A DNA stretch of 15,216 nucleotides from Gammaproteobacteria bacterium (lineage in GTDB: Bacteria; Pseudomonadota; Gammaproteobacteria; SZUA-229): the NCBI GenBank assembly GCA_029880105.1, contig JAOUPA010000035.1, positions 1-15,216 on the forward strand, read 5' to 3'. The notes beneath the pieces are model-generated. The model was not told the origin of the DNA. It worked only from the letters and a program-made list of their open reading frames with translations, and made no database searches. Positions 1-6,967 of the stretch are shown piece by piece. The number at the start of each line of letters is the position of its first letter. Position 1 is the first letter of the stretch. A program made the position numbers and the translations under genes.

Positions 1-78
1 ATGCGCTTCTACAGCCTTATTAACCTTATCCAACAGGTGATGATCAATAAATGGACCTTTTTTCAATGAACGTGGCAC
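1..78 (-). CDS. rpsS: 30S ribosomal protein S19, N-terminal part (runs off the window)
   Basis: Only the first 26 codons lie in the window. The translation starts MPRSLKKGPFIDHHLLDKV, the conserved S19 N-terminus. S19 binds the head of the 30S subunit with S13, next to the A site. The start is GTG at 76-78, since no ATG fits the family start. A Shine-Dalgarno-like AGAGGAAA precedes it at about 83-90. The gene follows rplB by 28 nt in the usual S10-operon order (rplB-rpsS). The window edge falls exactly on a codon boundary, so the rest of the gene (about 65 codons) continues beyond position 1. The identification is secure despite the truncation. Confidence 0.93.
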   Translation of the reverse strand, partial: MPRSLKKGPFIDHHLLDKVNKAVEAH

Positions 79-106
79 AGTATTTCCTCTTTAATTCCTG
101 CTGTAT

Positions 107-934
107 TTATTTCTTGTAACGACGACGCACAATCATATTATCAGTGCGTTTATTACTTCTCGTTCTATAACCTTTTGTAGGTGTGCCCCATGGTGAAACC
201 GGGTGACGACCACCTGAAGTACGACCTTCACCACCACCGTGAGGATGATCCACTGGATTCATTACAACACCGCGTACAGTTGGGCGAATACCTTTCCAGC
301 GGCTTGCGCCTGCCTTACCCAGTGAACGCAGACCATGCTCGGTATTACCTACTTCACCGATCGTTGCCTTGCAATTAACATGAATCTTACGAACTTCACC
401 AGAGCGTAAACGCACACTCACATACTCGCCTTCACGAGCCAGTAGCTGCGCTGACGTACCAGCACTACGAGCAATCTGCGCACCCTTACCAGGTTTCATT
501 TCGATACAATGAATCTGCGTACCTACTGGAATATTGCGCAGCGGCAATGCATTACCAATCTTAATGGGAGCACTTGATCCAGATACAAGAGAATCTCCTG
601 CACTTACACCTTTGGGCGCAATGATGTAACGGCGCTCACCATCGGCATACAGCATCAATGCAATATTCGCGCTGCGATTAGGATCATACTCAAGACGCTC
701 GACCTTTGCAGGGATACTATCTTTATCACGTTTAAAATCAACAACGCGGTATCTCTGCTTGTGACCACCACCAATATGACGCGTAGTAATATGACCATTA
801 TTATTGCGGCCACCACTCTTGGTCTTTATCTCTGTCAGTGCGCGTACGGGCGAGCCAGTATGCAATTCTTTATTTACAACCTTGACGACAAATCGGCGCG
901 CAGGTGATGTAGGTTTTGTTCTTACTAATGCCAT
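107..934 (-). CDS. rplB: 50S ribosomal protein L2
   Basis: At 275 aa this is within two residues of E. coli L2 (273). L2 is a primary 23S rRNA-binding protein needed for subunit association and for assembly of the peptidyl-transferase centre. The signature block NPVDHPHGGGEG is at residues 226-237. The histidine at 230 (229 without Met) is the one implicated in peptidyl-transferase activity. The basic C-terminus TRSNKRTDNMIVRRRYKK is typical. The ATG start is preceded by AAAGGT in the 17-nt gap from rplW. The gene is complete and unremarkable, placed between rplW and rpsS as in other S10 operons. Confidence 0.98.
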   Translation of the reverse strand: MALVRTKPTSPARRFVVKVVNKELHTGSPVRALTEIKTKSGGRNNNGHITTRHIGGGHKQRYRVVDFKRDKDSIPAKVERLEYDPNRSANIALMLYADGERRYIIAPKGVSAGDSLVSGSSAPIKIGNALPLRNIPVGTQIHCIEMKPGKGAQIARSAGTSAQLLAREGEYVSVRLRSGEVRKIHVNCKATIGEVGNTEHGLRSLGKAGASRWKGIRPTVRGVVMNPVDHPHGGGEGRTSGGRHPVSPWGTPTKGYRTRSNKRTDNMIVRRRYKK

Positions 935-951
935 GACTTATACCTTTACCG

Positions 952-1248
952 CTAGCTTAAACTAGCAATATCAACATCATTACCTTCAACCAAGGTAACG
1001 TAGGCCTTGCGTAGATCTGAACGTTTACCCAAACGCCCACCAAAACGCTTCACCTTACCTTTAACATTCATAATTCGAACTTTTTCAACTTTAACTTTGA
1101 AAAGCTCTTCTACTGCACACTTGATTTCAGATTTAGTGGCATCGCTAGCAACTTTAAATACATGCTGATTATTTTCTTCAGCCAGAAGCGTTCCTTTTTC
1201 AGAAACATGCGGCGACAATAACACCTGATACATACGTTCTTGGTTCAT
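952..1248 (-). CDS. rplW: 50S ribosomal protein L23
   Basis: A protein of 98 aa, close to E. coli L23 (100 aa). L23 sits at the peptide exit tunnel and is the docking site for trigger factor and SRP. The family motif LLSPHVSEKGTLL is near the N-terminus and VKGKVKRFGGRLGKRSDLRKAY follows in the C-terminal half (shortened here: GRLGKRSDLRKAY). I take the ATG at 1248, not the upstream in-frame ATG at 1257. It gives the family-length N-terminus (MNQERMYQVLL), has GAGGA (1258-1262) 9 nt upstream, and makes a 4-nt ATGA overlap with the rplD stop. That overlap indicates translational coupling to L4. The longer form would add only Met-Val-Ser. Confidence 0.95.
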   Translation of the reverse strand: MNQERMYQVLLSPHVSEKGTLLAEENNQHVFKVASDATKSEIKCAVEELFKVKVEKVRIMNVKGKVKRFGGRLGKRSDLRKAYVTLVEGNDVDIASLS

Positions 1249-1850
1249 GCTAACCATTCCTCAATAGCGCGAATCGCACCTACTGTAATTACCACACTCT
1301 CGTAACCCACCAGATTTACAGGATTCAATCCAGAAACATCTGAGACTTCAACGTGAGGAATATTTCTTGCTGATAAGTACAATTTTTCATCGCCAGTTTC
1401 GGTAATAAAAAGTGATTTAGACACACCCAGTTCTTTCATTTTAGCCAGCAACTGCTTGGTCTTGGGCGCATCAACAGTTATATCATCAACGACTTTCAGA
1501 CGATCCTGACGAGCCAGTTCTGAAAAAATCGAGCGAATACCAGCACGATACATTTTCTTATTCAATTTCTGCGTATAATTTCTTGGTTGTGCAGCAAAAG
1601 TCACACCACCACTACGCCATAGTGGACTACGGCTCGAACCCGCACGAGCACGACCACCGCCTTTTTGATTCCATGGCTTCGCACCACCACCACTTACCTG
1701 GGAGCGCGTCTTCTGTGCTTTTGTTCCTGATCTTGCACCAGCCATATAAGCAACAACCAGTTGATGAATCAGGTCTTCTTTATAATCAGAACCGAACACT
1801 GTATCTGAGACAGCAATCATTTCTTTACTGTTATGTAACTGCAGTTCCAT
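1245..1850 (-). CDS. rplD: 50S ribosomal protein L4
   Basis: At 201 aa it has the same length as E. coli L4. L4 lines the nascent-peptide tunnel through its long internal loop. In E. coli it also represses its own operon by binding the S10 leader and acting on transcription and translation. The loop segment KPWNQKGGGRARAG covers residues 58-71, with Lys63 (a macrolide-associated position) present. SPLWRSGGVTFAA and the KMYRAGIRSIFSELARQDRL helix region match the family. The stop codon TGA overlaps the rplW start. The ribosome-binding region upstream holds a 12-nt direct duplication. Whether this L4 binds the unusual leader upstream of rplC cannot be told from the sequence alone. Confidence 0.98.
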   Translation of the reverse strand: MELQLHNSKEMIAVSDTVFGSDYKEDLIHQLVVAYMAGARSGTKAQKTRSQVSGGGAKPWNQKGGGRARAGSSRSPLWRSGGVTFAAQPRNYTQKLNKKMYRAGIRSIFSELARQDRLKVVDDITVDAPKTKQLLAKMKELGVSKSLFITETGDEKLYLSARNIPHVEVSDVSGLNPVNLVGYESVVITVGAIRAIEEWLA

Positions 1851-1877
1851 TATTAATCTCTTCTTTTATTAATCTCT
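1850..1877 (-). repeat. 12-nt direct duplication at the rplD ribosome-binding region
   Basis: In the gap between rplC and rplD, the plus-strand word TTATTAATCTCT occurs at 1850-1861 and again at 1866-1877, 16 nt apart. On the coding strand this gives two copies of AGAGATTAATAA. The downstream copy carries the purine-rich stretch just ahead of the rplD ATG. It looks like a small tandem duplication of the ribosome-binding segment. The functional consequence is unknown. Confidence 0.8.
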
Positions 1878-1893
1878 AATGACAACCTGAAAC

Positions 1894-2535
1894 TCAGGAA
1901 ACCTTAACGGCAGAACTAATGACCACATCACTGCCCTTAGAACCAGGAATCGAACCTTTGATCAACAACAGGCCGCGCTCGCTATCAACCCTAACCAGCT
2001 CTAATGACTGAATGGTGCGCTTAACATCGCCCATGTGACCAGACATTTTCTTACCTTTCAAAACACGTCCAGGTGTCTGACACATACCAATTGAACCATT
2101 TGAACGGTGTGACAGTGAGTTACCGTGAGTAGCATCCTGCATTGAGAAGTTATGTCTCTTGATGCCGCCCTGAAAACCCTTACCGATAGTTTTACCGCTA
2201 ACATCAACTTTCTGACCAGCTTCGAACATTTCTATAGACAGCTGACCACCAACCTGTAGATCTCCAATCTCTTCAGCGTTTGCCCTGAACTCCCACAGAC
2301 CACGACCTGCTGGAACACCTGCCTTTGCGTAGTGCCCGGCCATCGCCTTGGTAACACGATTTGCACGACGAGCGCCGGTAGTTACCTGGATTGACTCATA
2401 ACCGTCTTTCTCTAGCGTCTTAATCTGAGTTACAAGATTAGGAAGAACTTCAACAACACTTACAGGTGTTGATGCGCCATCTTCAGTGAAGATGCGTGTC
2501 ATACCTACTTTTTTACCAACAATACCAATTGCCAT
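1894..2535 (-). CDS. rplC: 50S ribosomal protein L3
   Basis: A protein of 213 aa (E. coli 209). L3 is an early 23S-binding assembly protein whose tip reaches the peptidyl-transferase centre. Visible family features are IGIVGKKVGMTRIFTEDG at the N-terminus, KRHNFSMQDATHGNSLSHR around 126-144, and QTPGRVLKGKKMSGHMG from 153. Gln153 aligns with the E. coli glutamine methylated by PrmB. I place the start at the ATG at 2535 because it yields the canonical MAIGIVGKKVGMT. The frame is open to an ATG at 2586, but that would add a 17-residue extension absent from the family and would cross the structured leader. It is separated from rpsJ by 273 nt, far more than usual. Confidence 0.97.
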   Translation of the reverse strand: MAIGIVGKKVGMTRIFTEDGASTPVSVVEVLPNLVTQIKTLEKDGYESIQVTTGARRANRVTKAMAGHYAKAGVPAGRGLWEFRANAEEIGDLQVGGQLSIEMFEAGQKVDVSGKTIGKGFQGGIKRHNFSMQDATHGNSLSHRSNGSIGMCQTPGRVLKGKKMSGHMGDVKRTIQSLELVRVDSERGLLLIKGSIPGSKGSDVVISSAVKVS

Positions 2536-2771
2536 GTCGTATCCCGCTAATAAAAAGCCGAGCTTATCCAGAGGAAAAGCCAGCATCTAACCCTGAACAT
2601 ACGTCAGGATTACTAAATTAATTCTATATATCGATTGGACCGTTAAAAGGCGGTTCTCGATGTCTTCTGTTTTCGCAGTATCCTGTCTATATCCAGGACT
2701 TACGATAATAAGAGCCTCCGCGCCGAAACTTCAAATATGCAGGTACACCCGATATTTAGCCCGACAACGAA
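2536..2771 (-). promoter_or_regulatory. Structured 5' leader upstream of rplC (candidate S10/L4-type leader)
   Basis: About 236 nt lie between the predicted start of transcription and the rplC ATG, with no plausible gene inside. On the coding strand five hairpins follow one another. The first is at 2733-2757 (AAATAT/ATATTT outer stem). The second is at 2678-2703 (TCCTG/CAGGA plus GTA/TAC). The third is at 2630-2661 (ATCGA/TCGAT outer, ACCG/CGGT inner). The fourth is at 2589-2611 (8 bp, AATCCTGA/TCAGGGTT with one G-U). The fifth is at 2562-2580 (GCTTTTCC/GGATAAGC, one mismatch), followed by a run of five T. Known biology: the E. coli S10 operon has a multi-hairpin leader bound by L4, but upstream of rpsJ. 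Inference: this is the equivalent leader, placed after rpsJ. Base pairing was judged by eye. Confidence 0.6.
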
Positions 2772-2778
2772 GGCGCGA

Positions 2779-2787
2779 ATTATAGCA
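2779..2787 (-). promoter_or_regulatory. Extended -10 promoter for the rplC-led S10 block
   Basis: The coding strand reads TG-C-TATAAT (TG at 2786-2787, TATAAT at 2779-2784), a perfect -10 hexamer with the extended TG motif. It lies 25 nt past the rpsJ stop. No good -35 hexamer is seen (best 17-nt-spaced candidate AGCGCA), as is common for extended -10 promoters. The discriminator after the -10 box is GC-rich (TCGCGCC), the pattern linked to stringent control of ribosomal promoters. Transcription would start near 2771. Confidence 0.72.
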
Positions 2788-2808
2788 GCAAAATTACTCT
2801 GTGCGCTA

Positions 2809-3126
2809 CTAGTTTAATTTAATTTGTACATCAACACCTGCAGACAGGTCGAGTTTCATCAGGGCATCGACAGTTTTGTCTGTAGGATCAACGATATCCA
2901 GCATTCTCTTATGAGTACGGATCTCATACTGATCGCGCGCATCCTTGTTAACATGGGGCGAAATCAGCACAGTAAAGCGCTCTTTTTTCGTTGGCAGCGG
3001 AATTGGACCCTTTACATGAGCACCGGTTCTTTTTGCAGTTTCAACGATTTCGCTCGCAGATTTATCGATCAGGTGATGATCAAATGCTTTCAAACGAATT
3101 CTGATGTGCTGGTTTGCTTTTGCCAT
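2809..3126 (-). CDS. rpsJ: 30S ribosomal protein S10 (NusE)
   Basis: At 105 aa (E. coli 103) it carries the S10 hallmarks IRIRLKAFDHHLIDKSA, EIVETAKRTGA, GPIPLPTKKERFTVLISPHV and KDARDQYEIRTHKR, and ends DVQIKLN. S10 is a protein of the 30S head. With NusB it also binds boxA RNA and links transcription to translation as NusE. The ATG is only 6 nt after the tuf stop, and the ribosome-binding sequence is weak (GAG within the end of tuf), which suggests translation coupled to EF-Tu. No promoter can fit in the gap. A promoter does follow the gene, so S10 appears cut off from the rest of its own operon and attached to the str transcript. Confidence 0.98.
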   Translation of the reverse strand: MAKANQHIRIRLKAFDHHLIDKSASEIVETAKRTGAHVKGPIPLPTKKERFTVLISPHVNKDARDQYEIRTHKRMLDIVDPTDKTVDALMKLDLSAGVDVQIKLN

Positions 3127-3132
3127 AATAGT

Positions 3133-4323
3133 TTACTCAATAATTTTAGATACAACACCCGCACCAACAGTACGGCCACCCTCACGAATCGCAAAGCGCA
3201 GGCCTTCTTCCATCGCAATCGGGTTGATCAGTGTTACGGTCATTTTTACGTTATCGCCAGGCATGACCATTTCCACGCCTTCTGGCAGGTCACAGGCACC
3301 GGTTACGTCAGTCGTACGGAAGTAGAACTGCGGGCGGTAGTTGTTGAAGAATGGGGTGTGACGACCACCTTCATCTTTGCTCAGTACGTAAACTTCACAC
3401 TCAAATTTGGTGTGTGGTTTTACGCTACCTGGCTTACAGCATACCTGGCCACGCTCGACTTCTTCACGCTTCAGACCACGTAGCAACAGGCCTACGTTAT
3501 CACCAGCCTGTCCCTGGTCCAGCAGCTTGCGGAACATTTCTACACCGGTACAGGTGGTAGTCTGGGTGTCGCGGATACCGACGATTTCGATTTCTTCACC
3601 CACTTTGATCACGCCACGCTCAACACGGCCGGTGATTACGGTACCACGACCTGAGATTGAGAAGACGTCTTCGACTGGCATCAGGAACGGCTGGTCAATA
3701 GCGCGCTCTGGCTCTGGGATGTAGTCGTCCATCGCCTGTACCAGTTTGATGATTGAAGGAGCACCAATTTCTGACTGGTCTCCTTCCAGGGCTTTCAGGG
3801 CTGAACCCACGATAATTGGGGTGTCGTCACCGGGGAAGTCGTAGGCGTCGAGCAGTTCGCGCACTTCCATTTCTACCAGTTCGAGCAGTTCGGCGTCGTC
3901 AACCATGTCGGCTTTGTTCAGGTAGACCAGGATATAGGGTACGCCTACCTGACGTGACAGCAGGATGTGCTCACGGGTCTGCGGCATTGGGCCGTCAGCG
4001 GCTGAACATACCAAGATCGCGCCGTCCATCTGGGCAGCACCGGTAATCATGTTCTTTACATAGTCAGCATGGCCAGGGCAGTCTACGTGGGCGTAGTGGC
4101 GATTTGGGCTTTCGTATTCTACGTGTGAGGTAGAGATGGTGATACCACGCGCTCTTTCTTCTGGGGCGTTGTCAATCTGATCAAAGGCTTTAACTTCGCC
4201 ACCCTGCTGCTCTGCCATCACTTTTGTCAAAGCCGCTGTCAGTGTTGTTTTACCATGATCCACGTGGCCAATTGTGCCTACGTTTACATGGGGTTTGGTT
4301 CTTGCAAACTTTTCTTTTGACAT
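3133..4323 (-). CDS. tuf: Translation elongation factor EF-Tu
   Basis: A protein of 396 aa (E. coli 394). EF-Tu delivers aminoacyl-tRNA to the ribosomal A site in a GTP-dependent way. The GTPase motifs are all present: GHVDHGKT at 19-26, RGITIST at 59-65, DCPGH at 81-85 and NKAD at 136-139. Domains 2 and 3 end in the conserved EGGRTVGAGVV. I use the ATG at 4323 (MSKEKFARTKPHVN, the family start) rather than the in-frame GTG directly before it at 4326. Sampled 60-nt lines in the gene hold 29 to 37 G+C, above lines counted in rplD and rpoC. This may reflect strong codon selection or exchange with a second tuf copy elsewhere in the genome, which the window cannot show. Confidence 0.98.
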   Translation of the reverse strand: MSKEKFARTKPHVNVGTIGHVDHGKTTLTAALTKVMAEQQGGEVKAFDQIDNAPEERARGITISTSHVEYESPNRHYAHVDCPGHADYVKNMITGAAQMDGAILVCSAADGPMPQTREHILLSRQVGVPYILVYLNKADMVDDAELLELVEMEVRELLDAYDFPGDDTPIIVGSALKALEGDQSEIGAPSIIKLVQAMDDYIPEPERAIDQPFLMPVEDVFSISGRGTVITGRVERGVIKVGEEIEIVGIRDTQTTTCTGVEMFRKLLDQGQAGDNVGLLLRGLKREEVERGQVCCKPGSVKPHTKFECEVYVLSKDEGGRHTPFFNNYRPQFYFRTTDVTGACDLPEGVEMVMPGDNVKMTVTLINPIAMEEGLRFAIREGGRTVGAGVVSKIIE

Positions 4324-4349
4324 CACTACTTACCTTTTAACTTTAAATT

Positions 4350-4373
4350 CTAGCGCCGGGACCCCGAAACTAG
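4350..4373 (-). other. Imperfect inverted repeat at the fusA stop / fusA-tuf gap
   Basis: A 24-nt segment begins and ends with CTAG and has a GC-rich core (CGGG/CCCG type) between 3-nt asymmetric stretches. It contains the fusA TAG stop. In RNA it could form a short interrupted hairpin in the 46-nt gap between fusA and tuf. There is no T-run after it, so it is not an intrinsic terminator. It might mark an RNA-processing point, or be chance. Confidence 0.4.
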
Positions 4374-6466
4374 CCTCTTCTTGAATTAACCACTGCATCG
4401 GCGACATTGTTTGGCGCTTCAGCATATTTTGCAAATTCCATCGAATACGTGGCACGACCCTGCGTTGCTGATCGCAGCGATGTCGCGTATCCAAACATCT
4501 CGGATAACGGCACCTCTGCCCGTATAATCTTTCCAGCAGGCGCGTCTTCCATGCCACCTACCAGGCCACGTCGGCGATTTAAATCCCCCATGACGTCACC
4601 CATATAATCTTCTGGTGTTACCACCTCAACCTTCATTATCGGCTCCAGGATCGCAGGATTTGCCTTTAGCGCACCTTCTCTAAAGCCCATCGAAGCCGCA
4701 ATCTTGAATGCCAGCTCGCTAGAGTCAACATCATGATACGAGCCGTCATACAGCGTCACCCTGACATCTTCGATCGGGTAACCAGCGAGCACACCATTTT
4801 TCATCTGCTCCTGTATACCCTTATCCACAGCCGGTATATATTCCTTGGGTACCGCACCGCCAACAATCTCGTTGACAAACTCATAACCTGAACCAGGTTC
4901 TCGTGGCTCAATACGCAGATAAACATGGCCGTACTGGCCTTTGCCACCTGACTGTCGCGCAAATTTCGATTCCTGTTCAACCGATTTACGCAGGCACTCG
5001 CGGTATGCCACCTGCGGATTACCCACATTCGCATCGACACTAAATTCGCGCTTCATGCGATCAACAATAATCTCCAGGTGCAGCTCACCCATACCAGAGA
5101 TAATCGTCTGCCCCGATTCTTCATCGGTTTTAACACGAAACGATGGATCCTCATGCGCCAGCTTACTCAGCGCTATACCCATCTTTTCCTGGTCCGCTTT
5201 CGTTTTAGGCTCAACGGCAACCGATATCACCGGTTCCGGAAAATCCATACGCTCAAGCGTGATTACTTTATTGAGATCACAAAGGGTATCCCCTGTTGTA
5301 ATATCCTTGAGGCCAATGGCAGCCGCAATATCACCTGCGCGCACCTCAGTAACTTCTTCGCGACTATTGGCATGCATCTGCACGATGCGACCAACACGCT
5401 CTTTTTTACCCTTTACCGGGTTATAAACCGTATCACCTGACTTGAGTACGCCCGAGTAAACCCGGAAAAACGTCAGTGTACCCACAAATGGGTCAGTTGC
5501 AATCTTAAAACCCAGTGCTGCGAATGGCTCATCATCTGAAGGATGACGCTCACCTTCACTCTCATCCTCAAGAATGCCATCAATTGCAGGCACATCTAAT
5601 GGCGATGGCATGTAATCAATCACCGCATCCAGCATAGCCTGCACACCCTTATTTTTGAATGCAGAGCCGCAAAATGCTGGCACTATGTCATTTGCCAGGG
5701 TGCGAATCCTGATACCACGCTTTATATCTTCTGGCGCCAGATCTCCCTGATCCAGGTATTTTTCCATTAGCTCTTCGTTAGCCTCGGCCGCAGCCTCCAG
5801 CACAAGCTCACGCTTTTCCTGACACAAATCAAGCAAATCTTCAGGAATCTCACTTTCCGTGAACTTTGAGCCCATGTTTTCCTCACTCCAATGAATTGCC
5901 TTCATTTTTATGAGGTCAACAACACCTTCAAAGCTTTCTTCTGCACCAATGGCTACCTGCATGGCCACCGGGTGCGCGCCCAGACGATTTTTAATTTGAT
6001 CGACCACGCGCAAAAAATTCGCGCCCGCACGATCCATCTTATTAACGAAGACCATGCGTGGCACGTGATACTTATTTGCCTGGCGCCATACGGTTTCAGA
6101 CTGTGGCTCAACACCGCCTACAGCGCAGAATACCGCGCACGCCCCATCAAGCACTCGTAGCGAACGCTCTACCTCAATGGTAAAGTCAACGTGGCCAGGC
6201 GTATCAATAATATTGATCCGGTGCTGTGGATACTGGTGATCCATACCACTCCAGAAACAGGTTGTAGCCGCCGAGGTAATGGTAATACCCCGCTCCTGCT
6301 CCTGCGCCATCCAGTCCATGGTAGCTGCACCATCATGCACCTCGCCTATCTTGTGCGAGACACCTGTGTAGAAAAGCACACGCTCTGTTGTCGTTGTCTT
6401 GCCAGCATCAATGTGCGCCATGATGCCAATATTGCGATAACGATCAATAGGTGTTGTGCGCGCCAC
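4370..6466 (-). CDS. fusA: Translation elongation factor EF-G
   Basis: A protein of 698 aa (E. coli 704). EF-G drives translocation of tRNA and mRNA after peptide-bond formation and, with RRF, ribosome recycling. The G-domain motifs are AHIDAGKT at 17-24, RGITITSAAT at 59-68, DTPGH at 88-92 and NKMDR at 142-146. Later domains show the TDEESGQTIISGMGELHLEI, GGKGQYGHV and SYHDVDSSELAFK blocks. The start is GTG at 6464-6466 (MARTTPIDRYRNIGIMAHID), and no closer ATG gives the family N-terminus. The gene follows rpsG by 25 nt and precedes tuf by 46 nt. It is the housekeeping FusA type, judged by close similarity to the E. coli protein. Confidence 0.98.
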   Translation of the reverse strand: MARTTPIDRYRNIGIMAHIDAGKTTTTERVLFYTGVSHKIGEVHDGAATMDWMAQEQERGITITSAATTCFWSGMDHQYPQHRINIIDTPGHVDFTIEVERSLRVLDGACAVFCAVGGVEPQSETVWRQANKYHVPRMVFVNKMDRAGANFLRVVDQIKNRLGAHPVAMQVAIGAEESFEGVVDLIKMKAIHWSEENMGSKFTESEIPEDLLDLCQEKRELVLEAAAEANEELMEKYLDQGDLAPEDIKRGIRIRTLANDIVPAFCGSAFKNKGVQAMLDAVIDYMPSPLDVPAIDGILEDESEGERHPSDDEPFAALGFKIATDPFVGTLTFFRVYSGVLKSGDTVYNPVKGKKERVGRIVQMHANSREEVTEVRAGDIAAAIGLKDITTGDTLCDLNKVITLERMDFPEPVISVAVEPKTKADQEKMGIALSKLAHEDPSFRVKTDEESGQTIISGMGELHLEIIVDRMKREFSVDANVGNPQVAYRECLRKSVEQESKFARQSGGKGQYGHVYLRIEPREPGSGYEFVNEIVGGAVPKEYIPAVDKGIQEQMKNGVLAGYPIEDVRVTLYDGSYHDVDSSELAFKIAASMGFREGALKANPAILEPIMKVEVVTPEDYMGDVMGDLNRRRGLVGGMEDAPAGKIIRAEVPLSEMFGYATSLRSATQGRATYSMEFAKYAEAPNNVADAVVNSRRG

Positions 6467-6491
6467 TTCTCAGGTCTAACAATTCCACTTA

Positions 6492-6962
6492 TTACCAGCG
6501 GAAATGAGCAAATGCCTTATTAGCTTCCGCCATACGGTGCGTATCTTCGCGCTTCTTAACTGCTGAACCACGGTTTTCAGCCGCATCCATCAATTCACCA
6601 GCGAGTTTCAACTGCATAGATTTCTCACCACGTTTACGTGCTGCCTCGATAATCCAGCGCATTGCCAGAGCTGTACGACGATCAGGACGAACCTCTACAG
6701 GCACCTGATAAGTAGCACCACCAACACGGCGAGATTTAACCTCGACCATAGGCTTCACATTTTCAAGCGCCTGCCCCATCAACTCTACAGCCTCGCCCTG
6801 AGATTTCTCAGAAATACGATCTAGCGCTTTATAAATAATTGATTCCGCAGTAGATTTTTTGCCATTTTTCATGATCATGTTAACGAACTTGGCAATCTGC
6901 AGACTTCCGAATTTTGGGTCAGGAAGGACGATGCGTTTGGGAACTTCTCTTCTTCTAGGCAT
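6492..6962 (-). CDS. rpsG: 30S ribosomal protein S7
   Basis: At 156 aa it has the same length as the E. coli B form, ending AFAHFRW. S7 nucleates assembly of the 30S head and contacts the E-site tRNA. Conserved blocks are MPRRREVPKR at the start, LPDPKFGS, VNMIMKNGKKSTAE, GGATYQVPVEVRPDRR and AENRGSAVKKREDTHRMAEAN. The ATG is 5 nt after the rpsL stop, with AAAGGT overlapping that stop as ribosome-binding site. In E. coli, S7 represses the str operon by binding a long rpsL-rpsG spacer. That spacer is absent here, so such control would need another site. Confidence 0.98.
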   Translation of the reverse strand: MPRRREVPKRIVLPDPKFGSLQIAKFVNMIMKNGKKSTAESIIYKALDRISEKSQGEAVELMGQALENVKPMVEVKSRRVGGATYQVPVEVRPDRRTALAMRWIIEAARKRGEKSMQLKLAGELMDAAENRGSAVKKREDTHRMAEANKAFAHFRW

Positions 6963-6967
6963 AATTA

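Noticed and set aside
1583..1879. Plus-strand open frame of 98 codons, histidine-rich
   Set aside because: The histidine runs are the antisense of the glycine- and tryptophan-rich L4 loop codons. It is a shadow frame.
2536..2586. In-frame 17-codon N-terminal extension of rplC starting at the ATG at 2586
   Set aside because: L3 proteins start at MxIGLVGKKVGMT or similar. The extension matches nothing in the family and crosses leader hairpins, although a modest AGGG does precede that ATG.
2616..2630. A second -10-like word (TATAGAAT) within the rplC leader
   Set aside because: It has no matching -35 or TG extension and lies in an AT-rich stretch between hairpins. It is weaker than the TG-n-TATAAT at 2779-2787.
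2824..3483. Plus-strand open frame of 219 codons opposite rpsJ and tuf
   Set aside because: It is an antisense shadow of two strongly conserved genes, has no recognisable family, and I see no promoter for it.
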